A stretch of DNA of 64,000 nucleotides from Saccharomonospora sp. NB11. Its GTDB lineage: Bacteria; Actinomycetota; Actinomycetes; Mycobacteriales; Pseudonocardiaceae. The position numbers and the translations under genes are program-made. Each line of letters opens with the position of its first letter. Positions within the stretch are counted from its first letter, which is position 1. Below the pieces are notes generated by a model that was given only the letters and a program-made list of their open reading frames with translations, searched no databases and was not told where the DNA came from. Of the stretch, positions 18,052 to 25,876 are shown one piece after another. Location: the NCBI RefSeq assembly GCF_015910535.1, contig NZ_JACBJG010000007.1, positions 186,001 through 250,000 of the forward strand, given 5' to 3'.

Positions 18052-19437
18052 GTGGCGCGCACCGACATCACGTTGCCCCTGACGCTCGACCGTGACTCCG
18101 CCGTGCCGTTGGCGGTCCAGCTCGCCGACGCGCTGCGGGAGGCCGCTTCCGGGGGACATCTGCGAGGCGGCGACCGGCTGCCCTCCACCCGCGCGCTGGC
18201 GCGGGACCTCGGCGTGAGTCGGACCGTCACGTCGGCCGCCTACGACCAGCTCCACGCGGAGGGCTGGATCGTGGGCAGGCACGGTTCGGGCACCTACGTG
18301 ACGACCTCGCCGCCGACGCCGGTCGCGGCCCACCGGCCGGTCGCCGGTCCCGACCACGCGCCCTCGCCCGACCTCGTCGCGCTGTTGCCCGGGTTGCCGT
18401 GGGCCGACGGGCTCGACCGTGCCGCCTGGCGACGTGCCTGGAGGGCGGCGGCCGACACCCCGCCGCTCGTGGTGGCCGAACGCGCGGGACTCGTCGAGTA
18501 CCGGACGGCCATCGCCGAACACCTGCTCCGCCACCGTGGACTCGACGTGGCTCCGAACTCGGTGCTCGCGACCGCGGGCACCACGGCGGGAGTCGTCGAG
18601 CTGGCGGCGGCGTTGCTCGGCCCCGGTGATGTCGTGGGGGTGGAGGAACCCGGGTACCAGCGGGCCGTGGAGGCGTTCCGGCGAGCCGGGGTACGGGTGG
18701 TACCGCTGGCGGTCGACGCCGAAGGGCTGCGTCCGGACTCCGTCCCGGAAGGCGTGCGTGCCGTGTACTGCTCGCCCGCCCACCAGTACCCGCTGGGCAG
18801 CCGCATAAGTGCCGCCCGCCGGGTCGAGCTCGTCGAGCGCGCCCGCGCGGAGGGCTTCCTCGTCGTCGAGGACGACTACGACGGTGAGCTTCGTTACGAC
18901 GTCGCTCCGTTGCCGGTGCTCGCCTCGCTCGCTCCCGACGTGGTGGTGCACCTCGGCACCACGAGCAAGATCCTCACGCCCACCCTCGGCGTGGGCTGGA
19001 TGGTGGCACCTCCCGCCGTGACCGCCGCGGTGCTCGAGTACCGCGACGAGGCGGGCACGAGGGCCTCGCCCGCGGGACAACAGGTGTTCGTCGAACTCGC
19101 CCGGCACGGCGACCTCGGCCGTCACCTCCGCAGGTTGCGCCGGGAGTTGTCCGAGCGACGGTCGTTGCTCGTCACGGCGTTGACCGACGCCGGGGTCACG
19201 GTGCTGGGCGACGACGCCGGAGCCCACCTCGTGGTGCCCCTGGGCTCGGCCGAGGAGGAGCGGCGGCGGTTGGCGCTCGCCCGCGAACGCGGTCTGCTGC
19301 TCGACGGGTTGGCGCGGCACTTCGCGGGCATTCCCACGCGAGCGGGCATCACCGTCGGATACGCGGGTTGCTCGCGCGAGACGCTGCAGGACGTCCTCGG
19401 GGTGCTCGTCGACGTGCTCCGGGAGACCCGAAGGTAG
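18052..19437 (+). CDS. MocR-family (GntR plus aminotransferase-like) regulator
   Basis: This 461-residue regulator has an N-terminal GntR winged helix (residues about 12-80: [47 protein letters not shown]) and a C-terminal fold-type-I aminotransferase domain ([41 protein letters not shown], and the PLP Lys in [16 protein letters not shown]). MocR proteins sense pyridoxal phosphate or its adducts and control vitamin B6 or amino-acid genes. The GTG at 18052 follows AAGGAGAGG. It is divergent from a PNPOx-like gene, which fits a B6- or flavin-related circuit; since that gene is frameshifted, the circuit may be decaying. Confidence 0.9.
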   Translation: MARTDITLPLTLDRDSAVPLAVQLADALREAASGGHLRGGDRLPSTRALARDLGVSRTVTSAAYDQLHAEGWIVGRHGSGTYVTTSPPTPVAAHRPVAGPDHAPSPDLVALLPGLPWADGLDRAAWRRAWRAAADTPPLVVAERAGLVEYRTAIAEHLLRHRGLDVAPNSVLATAGTTAGVVELAAALLGPGDVVGVEEPGYQRAVEAFRRAGVRVVPLAVDAEGLRPDSVPEGVRAVYCSPAHQYPLGSRISAARRVELVERARAEGFLVVEDDYDGELRYDVAPLPVLASLAPDVVVHLGTTSKILTPTLGVGWMVAPPAVTAAVLEYRDEAGTRASPAGQQVFVELARHGDLGRHLRRLRRELSERRSLLVTALTDAGVTVLGDDAGAHLVVPLGSAEEERRRLALARERGLLLDGLARHFAGIPTRAGITVGYAGCSRETLQDVLGVLVDVLRETRR

Positions 19438-19447
19438 GGTGCCGCCC

Positions 19448-20545
19448 ATGGAAAGCCGCAAGACCCGAGTGGCCGTCGTGTTCGGCGGTCGAAGCACCGA
19501 ACACACCATCTCCTGTGTGTCGGCGGGCAGCATTCTCGCGCACCTCGATCCCGACCGGTTCGAGATCATTCCCATCGGTGTCACCCCGGCCGGTGGCTGG
19601 GTCCTCGGCACGAGCGACCCCCAGACGCTGCGTATCCGGGGCAGGGAGTTGCCTGCCGTCGAGGACGGCAAGGCGCTGGTGCTGGCCGGTGATCCCACGA
19701 CCGGTGGTGTCGTGAGTCTCGAACCGGGGGAGCACGCCGAGGTGCTGTCCGCGGTGGACGTGGTGTTCCCGGTGCTGCACGGGGCTTTCGGTGAGGACGG
19801 CACCATTCAGGGCCTGCTCGAGCTGGCCGACCTGCCGTACGTCGGTGCGGGCGTGTTCGCCAGCGCGGCCGCGATGGACAAGGAGTACGCCAAGAAGCTG
19901 CTCGCCGCCGAAGGGCTGGAGGTCGGACGGTTCGCGGTCGTGCGACGAGGTCAGGACACCCTGCCCGAGGAGGAGCGGGAGCGGCTCGGTCTGCCCGTCT
20001 TCGTCAAGCCGGCGCGCGCGGGCTCGTCCATCGGCATCTCTCGCGTCACCGACTGGTCGCAACTGGACGATGCGATCGCGCTCGCCAGGGAGACCGACCC
20101 CAAGGTGCTGGTCGAGGCCGAGACCGTGGGACGCGAGGTCGAGTGCGGCGTGCTGGAGTTCCCCGACGGTCGGGTCGAGGCCTCGTTGCCCGCGGAGATC
20201 CGGGTGCTCTCCGACGACGAGGACGCCTGGTACGACTTCGAGACCAAGTACCTCGGCGAGGACGCCGAGCTGGACATCCCCGCGAAGCTCGACGACAGCG
20301 TCACCGAACGCCTCCGCGAGGCCGCGGTCCGGGCGTTCGGCGCGCTCGACTGCCAGGGACTGGCGAGGGTGGACTTCTTCGTCGGCGCGGACGGCACGTT
20401 GACCGTCAACGAGGTCAACACGATGCCCGGCTTCACCGCGACGTCGGCCTTCCCGAAGATGTGGGAGGTCACCGGTGTCGACTACCCGTCGCTGCTGACG
20501 ACGCTCGTCGAGACCGCGTTGGCGCGGGGGACGGGCCTGAGGTGA
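19448..20545 (+). CDS. ddl: D-alanine--D-alanine ligase
   Basis: This 365-residue ATP-grasp ligase makes D-Ala-D-Ala for peptidoglycan. It shows [18 protein letters not shown] at the N-terminus, [54 protein letters not shown], and the closing [19 protein letters not shown] with metal-binding Glu and Asn. The frame is open from a GTG at 19439, but the ATG at 19448 gives the family N-terminus. It starts 11 bp after the MocR stop yet is a housekeeping gene, and in mycobacteria ddl follows gpsA, so the cysteine dioxygenase-MocR segment looks inserted between them. Confidence 0.96.
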   Translation: MESRKTRVAVVFGGRSTEHTISCVSAGSILAHLDPDRFEIIPIGVTPAGGWVLGTSDPQTLRIRGRELPAVEDGKALVLAGDPTTGGVVSLEPGEHAEVLSAVDVVFPVLHGAFGEDGTIQGLLELADLPYVGAGVFASAAAMDKEYAKKLLAAEGLEVGRFAVVRRGQDTLPEEERERLGLPVFVKPARAGSSIGISRVTDWSQLDDAIALARETDPKVLVEAETVGREVECGVLEFPDGRVEASLPAEIRVLSDDEDAWYDFETKYLGEDAELDIPAKLDDSVTERLREAAVRAFGALDCQGLARVDFFVGADGTLTVNEVNTMPGFTATSAFPKMWEVTGVDYPSLLTTLVETALARGTGLR

Positions 20546-20563
20546 GGTGCGCGCCCGCCCGCG

Positions 20564-21130
20564 TCACTCGAAGTCGAGCGGCACGGCGGGCAGCACGTCG
20601 GCGATGGTGCGGGACACCGTCTGCAACGGTCCCGTGCCCGCCGTGTCCGGCACGGTCAACGCGACGTAGACCTCGCGGTCGACCGCGTACCACGTGGTGC
20701 TGCCGTCCCCGGGCACGGGAAGCCACTGGACCTCGTCGATCGCCCGCAACGTCGACGACCGCGTGAGCTCGGGCGGCCGGTCGAGACCGCAGCGCAGCAC
20801 GATCGGATCGCCGCCCCAGGCCAGGGTCGCCGGAGGCGCCGGTTCGGCGAGTTCGCGTCGCGAGAGCTGTTCGCCGGACGACTTGAGTCGCTCCGGTGCC
20901 GCGCCGACGAGGTCACGGCACGCCGCCGAGTCCGCGTCCGGCGCGGGAATCGTGACCAGCGCGAGCGGTCCGGTCGGATCGTCGCCCGACCCGTCGCGCT
21001 CCGGCTCACTGCGCTCGGACTCGCCGGGCGAGAGGACGAGACCCAGCACGGCGACCGTCGCGGCCAGCGCCGTGGCCAACACGGCGGCGACGACGAGAAG
21101 ACTCCGAGGTGGGGCGCCGGTTTCGCTCAC
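20564..21130 (-). CDS. DUF3515 membrane-anchored protein
   Basis: This 188-residue protein of unknown function has one N-terminal transmembrane segment (LLVVAAVLATALAATVAVLGLVL, residues about 10-32), an acidic linker and an extracellular domain with the DUF3515 features SAACRDLVGAAP, ATLAWGGDPIVLRCG and VQWLPV, then TTWYAVDREVYVALTVP. Two cysteines (in SAACRDL and VLRCG) may form a disulfide. It lies between ddl and thiL, exactly where mycobacteria keep Rv2980, and converges on ddl. It is conserved across actinobacteria, so perhaps envelope-related (inference). Confidence 0.85.
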   Translation of the reverse strand: MSETGAPPRSLLVVAAVLATALAATVAVLGLVLSPGESERSEPERDGSGDDPTGPLALVTIPAPDADSAACRDLVGAAPERLKSSGEQLSRRELAEPAPPATLAWGGDPIVLRCGLDRPPELTRSSTLRAIDEVQWLPVPGDGSTTWYAVDREVYVALTVPDTAGTGPLQTVSRTIADVLPAVPLDFE

Positions 21131-21149
21131 CGCCCCACTACACCACAGC

Positions 21150-21383
21150 TCAGAGGCGCACGACGGGGCAGGTGAGGGTGCGCGTGATGCCCTCCACGCT
21201 CTGCACGCGGGCGACCACCAGTTGTCCGAGCTCGTCCACGTCGTTGGCCTGCGCCCGCACGATGACGTCGTAGGGCCCCGTCACGTCCTCCGACGTCGTG
21301 ACGCCGGGAATGGTCGAGATTTCGGAGGCCACGGCGGCGGCCTTGCCGACCTCGGTCTGGATGAGGATGTATGCGTAGACCAC
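21150..21383 (-). CDS. Stand-alone Lrp/AsnC ligand-binding (RAM) domain protein
   Basis: This 77-residue protein consists only of the Lrp/AsnC effector domain (YAYILIQTEVGKAAAVASEISTIPGVTTSEDVTGPYDVIV); the helix-turn-helix is absent. Such minimal proteins usually oligomerise and bind amino acids, and may modulate full-length Lrp regulators. The GTG at 21383 follows AAGGGGAG at about 6-nt spacing. It is divergent from thiL (130 bp) and follows it in many actinomycetes. Its own function is not established. Confidence 0.85.
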   Translation of the reverse strand: MVYAYILIQTEVGKAAAVASEISTIPGVTTSEDVTGPYDVIVRAQANDVDELGQLVVARVQSVEGITRTLTCPVVRL

Positions 21384-21513
21384 GGCGCTGCTCCCCTTCG
21401 AGTACGACGGTGACGCGTAAAGGTAGGAATGTAGGCAGCAACGTACCGCAGACCTGCGACGATCGGGCATCCGACAATCGGGCCTGCGGGCAACGCAACA
21501 ACCGGAGGTACGT

Positions 21514-22482
21514 GTGGGAGACAGTCCCGCGTCCGGGGCGGACACCGTCGCGGCGATCGGTGAGTTCGGCCTGATTCGCCAGGTCACGGAAGGGAAGGAC
21601 CAGCCGTCGACCACGCTGCTCGGGCCCGGTGACGACACCGCCGTCGTGGCGGCGCCGGACGGACGTGTGGCCGTCACCACCGACGCGCTCGTCGAGGGGG
21701 TGCACTTCCGGCTGGACTGGTCGACCCCCACACAGGTGGGGCGCAAGGCGGTCGCGGTGAATCTGGCCGACGTCGCGGCGATGGGGGCCGTTCCGACGTC
21801 CGTCGTCGTGACGCTCGCGTGCCCGGCCGACACGCCCGCGTCGGTGGCGAGGGAGCTGCTGGACGGCGTGGCCACCGAGGCCCGGCGGGTACACGTCGGC
21901 GTCGTCGGGGGCGACATGGTGCGCGCGGAGAACATCGTGGTGAGCGTCACCGCGCTCGGCGATCTCGGCGGTCGCCCGCCCGTCACGCGCGCAGGCGCGC
22001 GGCCCGGCGACGTCGTGGCCGTGTGCGGCAGGCTCGGCTGGGCGGCGGCCGGACTCGCCGTGCTGAGCCGCGGGTTCCGGTCGCCGGTGAGCGTGGTGAA
22101 CGCCCAGCGCTGCCCCGACCCGCCGTACGCGGCCGGTCCCGCGGCGGCGTTGGCCGGGGCCACCGCGATGATCGACGTCTCGGACGGCCTGCTGGCCGAC
22201 CTCGGCCACGTCGCCGAGGCGTCCGGCGTGGGAATCGACGTGGCGAGCGACCGACTCGTCGTCCCCGACCGGCTCGTGGACGTGGGGACCGCGCTCGGTG
22301 CCGACCCGATGCACTGGGTGCTCACCGGCGGGGAGGACCATGCTCTCGTCGCCACGTTCCCCTCGCCGTCCGACCTGCCCGAGGGCTGGTGCCCGATCGG
22401 CTCGGTCACTGCGCCGGAGGCGGGCGTCACCGTGGACGGCAGGGCGTACGAGCACGAACCCGGATGGCGGCACTGGAGCTGA
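21514..22482 (+). CDS. thiL: Thiamine-monophosphate kinase
   Basis: This 322-residue PurM-like kinase phosphorylates thiamine monophosphate to the diphosphate cofactor. It shows GEFGLIRQVTEG, GPGDDTAVVAAPDG, TTDALVEGVHFRLDW, NLADVAAMGAVPTSVVVTLA, GGDMVRAENIVVSVTALG, DVSDGLLADLGHVAEASG and LTGGEDHALVATF. The GTG at 21514 follows GGAGGT with 4-nt spacing. The next gene, a GNAT enzyme, starts 94 bp downstream. Confidence 0.95.
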   Translation: MGDSPASGADTVAAIGEFGLIRQVTEGKDQPSTTLLGPGDDTAVVAAPDGRVAVTTDALVEGVHFRLDWSTPTQVGRKAVAVNLADVAAMGAVPTSVVVTLACPADTPASVARELLDGVATEARRVHVGVVGGDMVRAENIVVSVTALGDLGGRPPVTRAGARPGDVVAVCGRLGWAAAGLAVLSRGFRSPVSVVNAQRCPDPPYAAGPAAALAGATAMIDVSDGLLADLGHVAEASGVGIDVASDRLVVPDRLVDVGTALGADPMHWVLTGGEDHALVATFPSPSDLPEGWCPIGSVTAPEAGVTVDGRAYEHEPGWRHWS

Positions 22483-22576
22483 GGGCACGGCCGCCGATCG
22501 AGCGCCCATACTGGGGAAGCGACGGCCGAGACATCGAGACGCGGCAACGGCGCCGACGAGGGGGAGAGGACTTTTC

Positions 22577-23047
22577 GTGGACATCCGCACGGTGCCGTTC
22601 GACCATCCGGACGCGGTGAAGCTGATCGAGGCGGTGCAGCAGGAGTACGTCACGCGCTACGGCGACCCGGACCTCACGCCGACCGACCCGGCGGAGTTCA
22701 CCCCGCCGTCCGGGCTGTTCCTCGTCGGGTACCTCGACGACGTCCCGGTGGCCTGTGGCGGTTGGCGCGCGCACGACGAGGCCGACCCGCCGCTTCGCGC
22801 GGGTGACGCGGAGATGAAGCGGCTGTACGTGGTGCCCGCGATGCGGGGGCACGGGCTGGCGCGCACCATGCTCGCGGCGCTCGAACGCTCTGCCGTCGAG
22901 GCGGGCCGCACCCGGATCGTGCTGGAGACCGGTCAGAAGCAGCCCGAGGCCATCGCGCTCTACCGCTCCTCCGGCTACGAGGAGATGCCGGGCTTCGGCA
23001 TCTACGCGGGCGACCCGCTGAGCCTCTGCCTCTGCAAGCCCCTCTGA
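22577..23047 (+). CDS. GNAT-family N-acetyltransferase
   Basis: This 156-residue GNAT enzyme uses acetyl-CoA. Motif A is MKRLYVVPAMRGHGLARTMLAALE (acetyl-CoA loop RGHGLA), and the distal part reads RIVLETGQKQPEAIALYRSSGYEEM. The N-terminal GGWRAHDEADPPLRAGDAEMKRLYV spacing suggests a small-molecule amine substrate; it cannot be named. The GTG at 22577 follows GGGGAGAGG. An array of 21-bp repeats begins 5 bp after its stop. thiL is upstream, ung downstream. Confidence 0.85.
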   Translation: MDIRTVPFDHPDAVKLIEAVQQEYVTRYGDPDLTPTDPAEFTPPSGLFLVGYLDDVPVACGGWRAHDEADPPLRAGDAEMKRLYVVPAMRGHGLARTMLAALERSAVEAGRTRIVLETGQKQPEAIALYRSSGYEEMPGFGIYAGDPLSLCLCKPL

Positions 23048-23049
23048 CA

Positions 23050-23146
23050 TCGTGTCCTCGCTTCTCGCACGCGTGTCCGCGCCTCCCGCACACGTGTCCT
23101 CGCTTCTCGCGCGCGTGTCCGCGCCTCCCGCACGCCTCGGACGCGG
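23050..23146 (+). repeat. Intergenic 21-bp repeat array 2 (single polarity)
   Basis: Four full 21-bp units start with GTGTCCTCG or GTGTCCGCG in alternation (an A-B-A-B pattern). All read rightward, away from the stop of the GNAT gene, and stop 34 bp before the ung start. It has no inverted half. Confidence 0.9.
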
Positions 23147-23179
23147 CGGGACCACCCTGCTGGGCTAGGCTGCGCTGGC

Positions 23180-23857
23180 GTGACCGCACGACCACTGCAC
23201 GAGATCATGGACCCCGGCTGGGCGAAGGCACTGGAGCCGGTCGCCGACCGCATCGCCGCGATGGGCGACTTCCTGCGCGCCGAAGTCGCGGCCGGACGGA
23301 CCTACCTCCCCGCGGGCGACAACATCCTGCGCGCGTTCCGCCAGCCGTTCGACGAGGTGCGCGCGCTGATCGTCGGTCAGGACCCGTACCCCACGCCGGG
23401 CCACCCGATCGGGTTGTCCTTCGCCGTGGCGCCCGACGTCCGACCGCTGCCGAAGAGCCTTATCAACATCTTCCGCGAGTACTGCGACGACCTCGGCCAC
23501 CCGCAACCGTCCACTGGGGACCTCACGCCGTGGGCCGAGCAGGGTGTGCTGTTGCTCAACCGCGCACTGACCGTGCGGCCCGGCAAGCCGAACTCCCACC
23601 AGGGCAAGGGCTGGGAGGAGATCACCGAGCGGGCGATCGTGGCTCTGGCCGAACGCGACAAGCCGCTCGTGGCGATCCTGTGGGGCAGCAACGCGCGCAA
23701 GCTGAAGCCGTTGCTGGGCCGGGTCCCGTGCGTGGAGTCCGTGCACCCGAGTCCGCTGTCGGCACGCAACGGATTCTTCGGGTCGCGGCCGTTCAGCCGA
23801 GCCAACGCGTTGCTCGAACAGCAGGGTGCGGCGCCGATCGACTGGAAGCTTCCGTAG
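23180..23857 (+). CDS. ung: Uracil-DNA glycosylase, family 1
   Basis: This 225-residue base-excision enzyme removes uracil from DNA. The catalytic water-activating motif is [19 protein letters not shown], the uracil pocket includes LLLNRALTV, and the minor-groove loop is [14 protein letters not shown], all family-1 hallmarks. The length is normal. The GTG at 23180 is the first start in the frame. It converges on rpmB with a strong hairpin between them. Confidence 0.96.
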   Translation: MTARPLHEIMDPGWAKALEPVADRIAAMGDFLRAEVAAGRTYLPAGDNILRAFRQPFDEVRALIVGQDPYPTPGHPIGLSFAVAPDVRPLPKSLINIFREYCDDLGHPQPSTGDLTPWAEQGVLLLNRALTVRPGKPNSHQGKGWEEITERAIVALAERDKPLVAILWGSNARKLKPLLGRVPCVESVHPSPLSARNGFFGSRPFSRANALLEQQGAAPIDWKLP

Positions 23858-23865
23858 GAGCACAC

Positions 23866-23907
23866 ACGACGACGGCTCGGCGACCGTGTGGTCACCGAGC
23901 CGTCGTC
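23866..23907. terminator. Bidirectional terminator between ung and rpmB
   Basis: CGACGACGGCTCGG (23866-23879) pairs over 14 bp with CCGAGCCGTCGTCG (23894-23907), and an inner GACC/GGTC adds 4 bp. It lies 8 bp after the ung stop and 16 bp before the convergent rpmB stop. Confidence 0.88.
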
Positions 23908-23923
23908 GGAGAAAATCTGGGCG

Positions 23924-24115
23924 TCAGGCCCGAACGACCTTGCCCGCCTTGAGGCAGGAGGTGCACACGTTCAGGCGCTTCTTCTGGGAAAGCCCGACCC
24001 TGGCGTGCACGGTCTGGATGTTCGGGTTCCACCGGCGGTTGGTGCGCCGGTGAGAGTGTGAGACCGACTTGCCGAAGCCCGGCCCCTTGCCACAGACGTC
24101 GCACACGGCAGCCAC
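23924..24115 (-). CDS. rpmB: 50S ribosomal protein L28 (zinc-binding C+ form)
   Basis: This 63-residue L28 has four zinc-ligand cysteines: C5 and C8 (CDVC) and C51 and C54 (CTSC). [16 protein letters not shown] is diagnostic of L28. The frame allows a GTG three codons earlier, but the GTG at 24115 has GAGGAG at proper spacing and gives the usual AAVCDVCG start. Actinobacteria often hold a second, zinc-free L28 under Zur control; here only the zinc form is seen. It is divergent from the DAK2 gene. Confidence 0.95.
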   Translation of the reverse strand: MAAVCDVCGKGPGFGKSVSHSHRRTNRRWNPNIQTVHARVGLSQKKRLNVCTSCLKAGKVVRA

Positions 24116-24154
24116 GTCGAACACTCCTCGAAATGATCGGTAAACGAACTACCC

Positions 24155-24185
24155 GGGTTACCGGGCAACTCGAACAGGGTAACCG
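24155..24185. promoter_or_regulatory. Inverted repeat in the rpmB-DAK2 divergent gap
   Basis: GGTTACC (24156-24162) and GGTAACC (24178-24184) form a perfect 7-bp dyad with a 15-bp spacer, flanked by CGG on the inside-left and outside-right. It could be an operator or part of facing promoters; no regulator is indicated. Confidence 0.3.
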
Positions 24186-24276
24186 GTGCGCCAGCCAGCG
24201 GCACAACGGGGTCGTTACCCTCGCATCTGGCATGCCTCGACGGGTGCTTCGACGACCGGCTACGGAGGGTGCGCGG

Positions 24277-25875
24277 GTGCGGGCCTCAGACGCTCTGGAC
24301 GCGGACGCGGTGCGGCGTTGGATCGACGTCTGCGTACGCGATCTACGCGCACTGCGGGCCGAGATCGACGACATCAACGTCTACCCGGTGGCCGACTCCG
24401 ACACCGGCTCGAACCTCCTGCACACCATGACCGCCGCGCGGGACGGCCTCGACGGGATCGACGGGACGCACGCCGGAGAGGCGCTGGGGGCGGCGGCCAC
24501 CGCGGCGGTGCGCGCGGCCCGGGGGAACTCCGGCACGATCCTGTCGCAGGTGCTGCGCGGGATGGCGGCGTCGGCGGCCGAGACCCCGGTGCTCACCGGT
24601 GCGGACCTCGTCGCGGCGTTGCGTGCCGCCGACACCGCTGCCACGAAGGCGGTGGCCCGGCCGGTCGCGGGCACGATGCTGAGCGTCCTGCACGCCGTCT
24701 GCACGGCCCTGGGAGACGGGGAGCACCCCGACGTCACCGACGTCGCCGTGCTCGCTGCCAAGGAAGCGGCCCGCGCGCTGGCCGACACACCGCGACAGCT
24801 CGCTCCGTTGGCCGCTGCCGGTGTGGTCGACGCGGGCGGTCGTGGTCTGGTGGCCGTGTTCGACGCCCTCGTGGAGGTCCTCACCGGCGCGCGGACGACG
24901 GTCCCGACCTGCGCCACGGACCGGGCCGGTGTGGACGGCGCCGCCTCACCACGGACGTGGGAGGTGATGTACCTGCTGTCCGGTGTCGACACCGACGCGG
25001 CCGCCGGGCTCCGTAGGGCGTTGTCTGCGCTCGGGGACAGCGTGACCGTGGCCGAGGCGGGAGCGGGCGAGTACGCCGTCCACGTGCACTGCGCCGACAT
25101 CGGCGCCGCGTTGGAGGCCGGGTTGGAGCACGGCAGGCCCCACCGCGTGCGGGTGGAGCCTCTGCTCACGCCGAGCCCCGCCGAACCCGCCGTGCCGGCC
25201 GACCGCGCCGTGGTGGCGGTGGTGCATGGCGAGGAGCTGGCCGCGTTCGTCGCCGAGGAGGGCACGCCGGTGCTCGCCGTGCCCGCCCACGCCGAACCGC
25301 GGGAGGAGGACCTGCTCGACCTGGTGACGGCCACGGCGGCCGGTCACGTCACCGTGCTGGCGGGCGGTGTGGGCCTGACCGCGGCGGCCGAGCGGGTCAC
25401 GAGTCGACCCGAACTGGAGGGACGCGACGTCGTCGTCGTGCCCAGCGCCTCGCCGGTGCAGGTGTTGGCGGCCCTGGCCGTTCACGACCCGAACCGTCGT
25501 GCGGGCTCTGACGTCGTCGCCATGGCCGAGGCCGCGGCGGCCACGCGCCGCGCCGAGATCGTGGTGGCCGCCGAGGACGCCATCACGTGGGTGGGCAGGG
25601 TCGCCGCCGGTGACGTCGTGGGCTTCATCGACGGCGAGGTCGTGCTCATCGAGTCCGGCGAGACCGGGGAGGCGACCGTCCGCGCCGCCACGGGCGTGCT
25701 CGACCGGATGCTCGCCGTGGGAGGCGAACTCGTCACCGTCCTCACCGGCGCCGACGCGCCCGACGGCGTCGTCGACGTCCTCACCGATCACCTGCGTGCC
25801 GAACGGCCCGACGTCGAACTGGTGTGCTATCCCGGTGGGCAGACCGATGCGGTGCTGCTGATGGGTGTGGAGTGA
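24277..25875 (+). CDS. DAK2-domain protein (FakA/YloV-like)
   Basis: This 532-residue protein has an N-terminal DhaL-type kinase domain (residues about 8-200: INVYPVADSDTGSNLLHTMTAA with the Mg-ATP Asp cluster, then ARGNSGTILSQVLRG) and a long C-terminal part resembling YloV/FakA. In Firmicutes FakA phosphorylates fatty acids held by FakB; in mycobacteria the homologous pair Rv2975c/Rv2974c next to recG is uncharacterised. The GTG at 24277 follows GGAGGG. An ATG at 24232 lacks a ribosome-binding site. It is followed directly by recG, with the stop overlapping the recG ribosome-binding region, so the two are coupled. Confidence 0.85.
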   Translation: MRASDALDADAVRRWIDVCVRDLRALRAEIDDINVYPVADSDTGSNLLHTMTAARDGLDGIDGTHAGEALGAAATAAVRAARGNSGTILSQVLRGMAASAAETPVLTGADLVAALRAADTAATKAVARPVAGTMLSVLHAVCTALGDGEHPDVTDVAVLAAKEAARALADTPRQLAPLAAAGVVDAGGRGLVAVFDALVEVLTGARTTVPTCATDRAGVDGAASPRTWEVMYLLSGVDTDAAAGLRRALSALGDSVTVAEAGAGEYAVHVHCADIGAALEAGLEHGRPHRVRVEPLLTPSPAEPAVPADRAVVAVVHGEELAAFVAEEGTPVLAVPAHAEPREEDLLDLVTATAAGHVTVLAGGVGLTAAAERVTSRPELEGRDVVVVPSASPVQVLAALAVHDPNRRAGSDVVAMAEAAAATRRAEIVVAAEDAITWVGRVAAGDVVGFIDGEVVLIESGETGEATVRAATGVLDRMLAVGGELVTVLTGADAPDGVVDVLTDHLRAERPDVELVCYPGGQTDAVLLMGVE

Positions 25876-25876
25876 C

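Noticed and set aside
24232-24276. ATG at 24232 as the start of the DAK2 gene
   Set aside because: There is no Shine-Dalgarno sequence, the extra residues are Arg-rich, and a GTG with GGAGGG lies at 24277.
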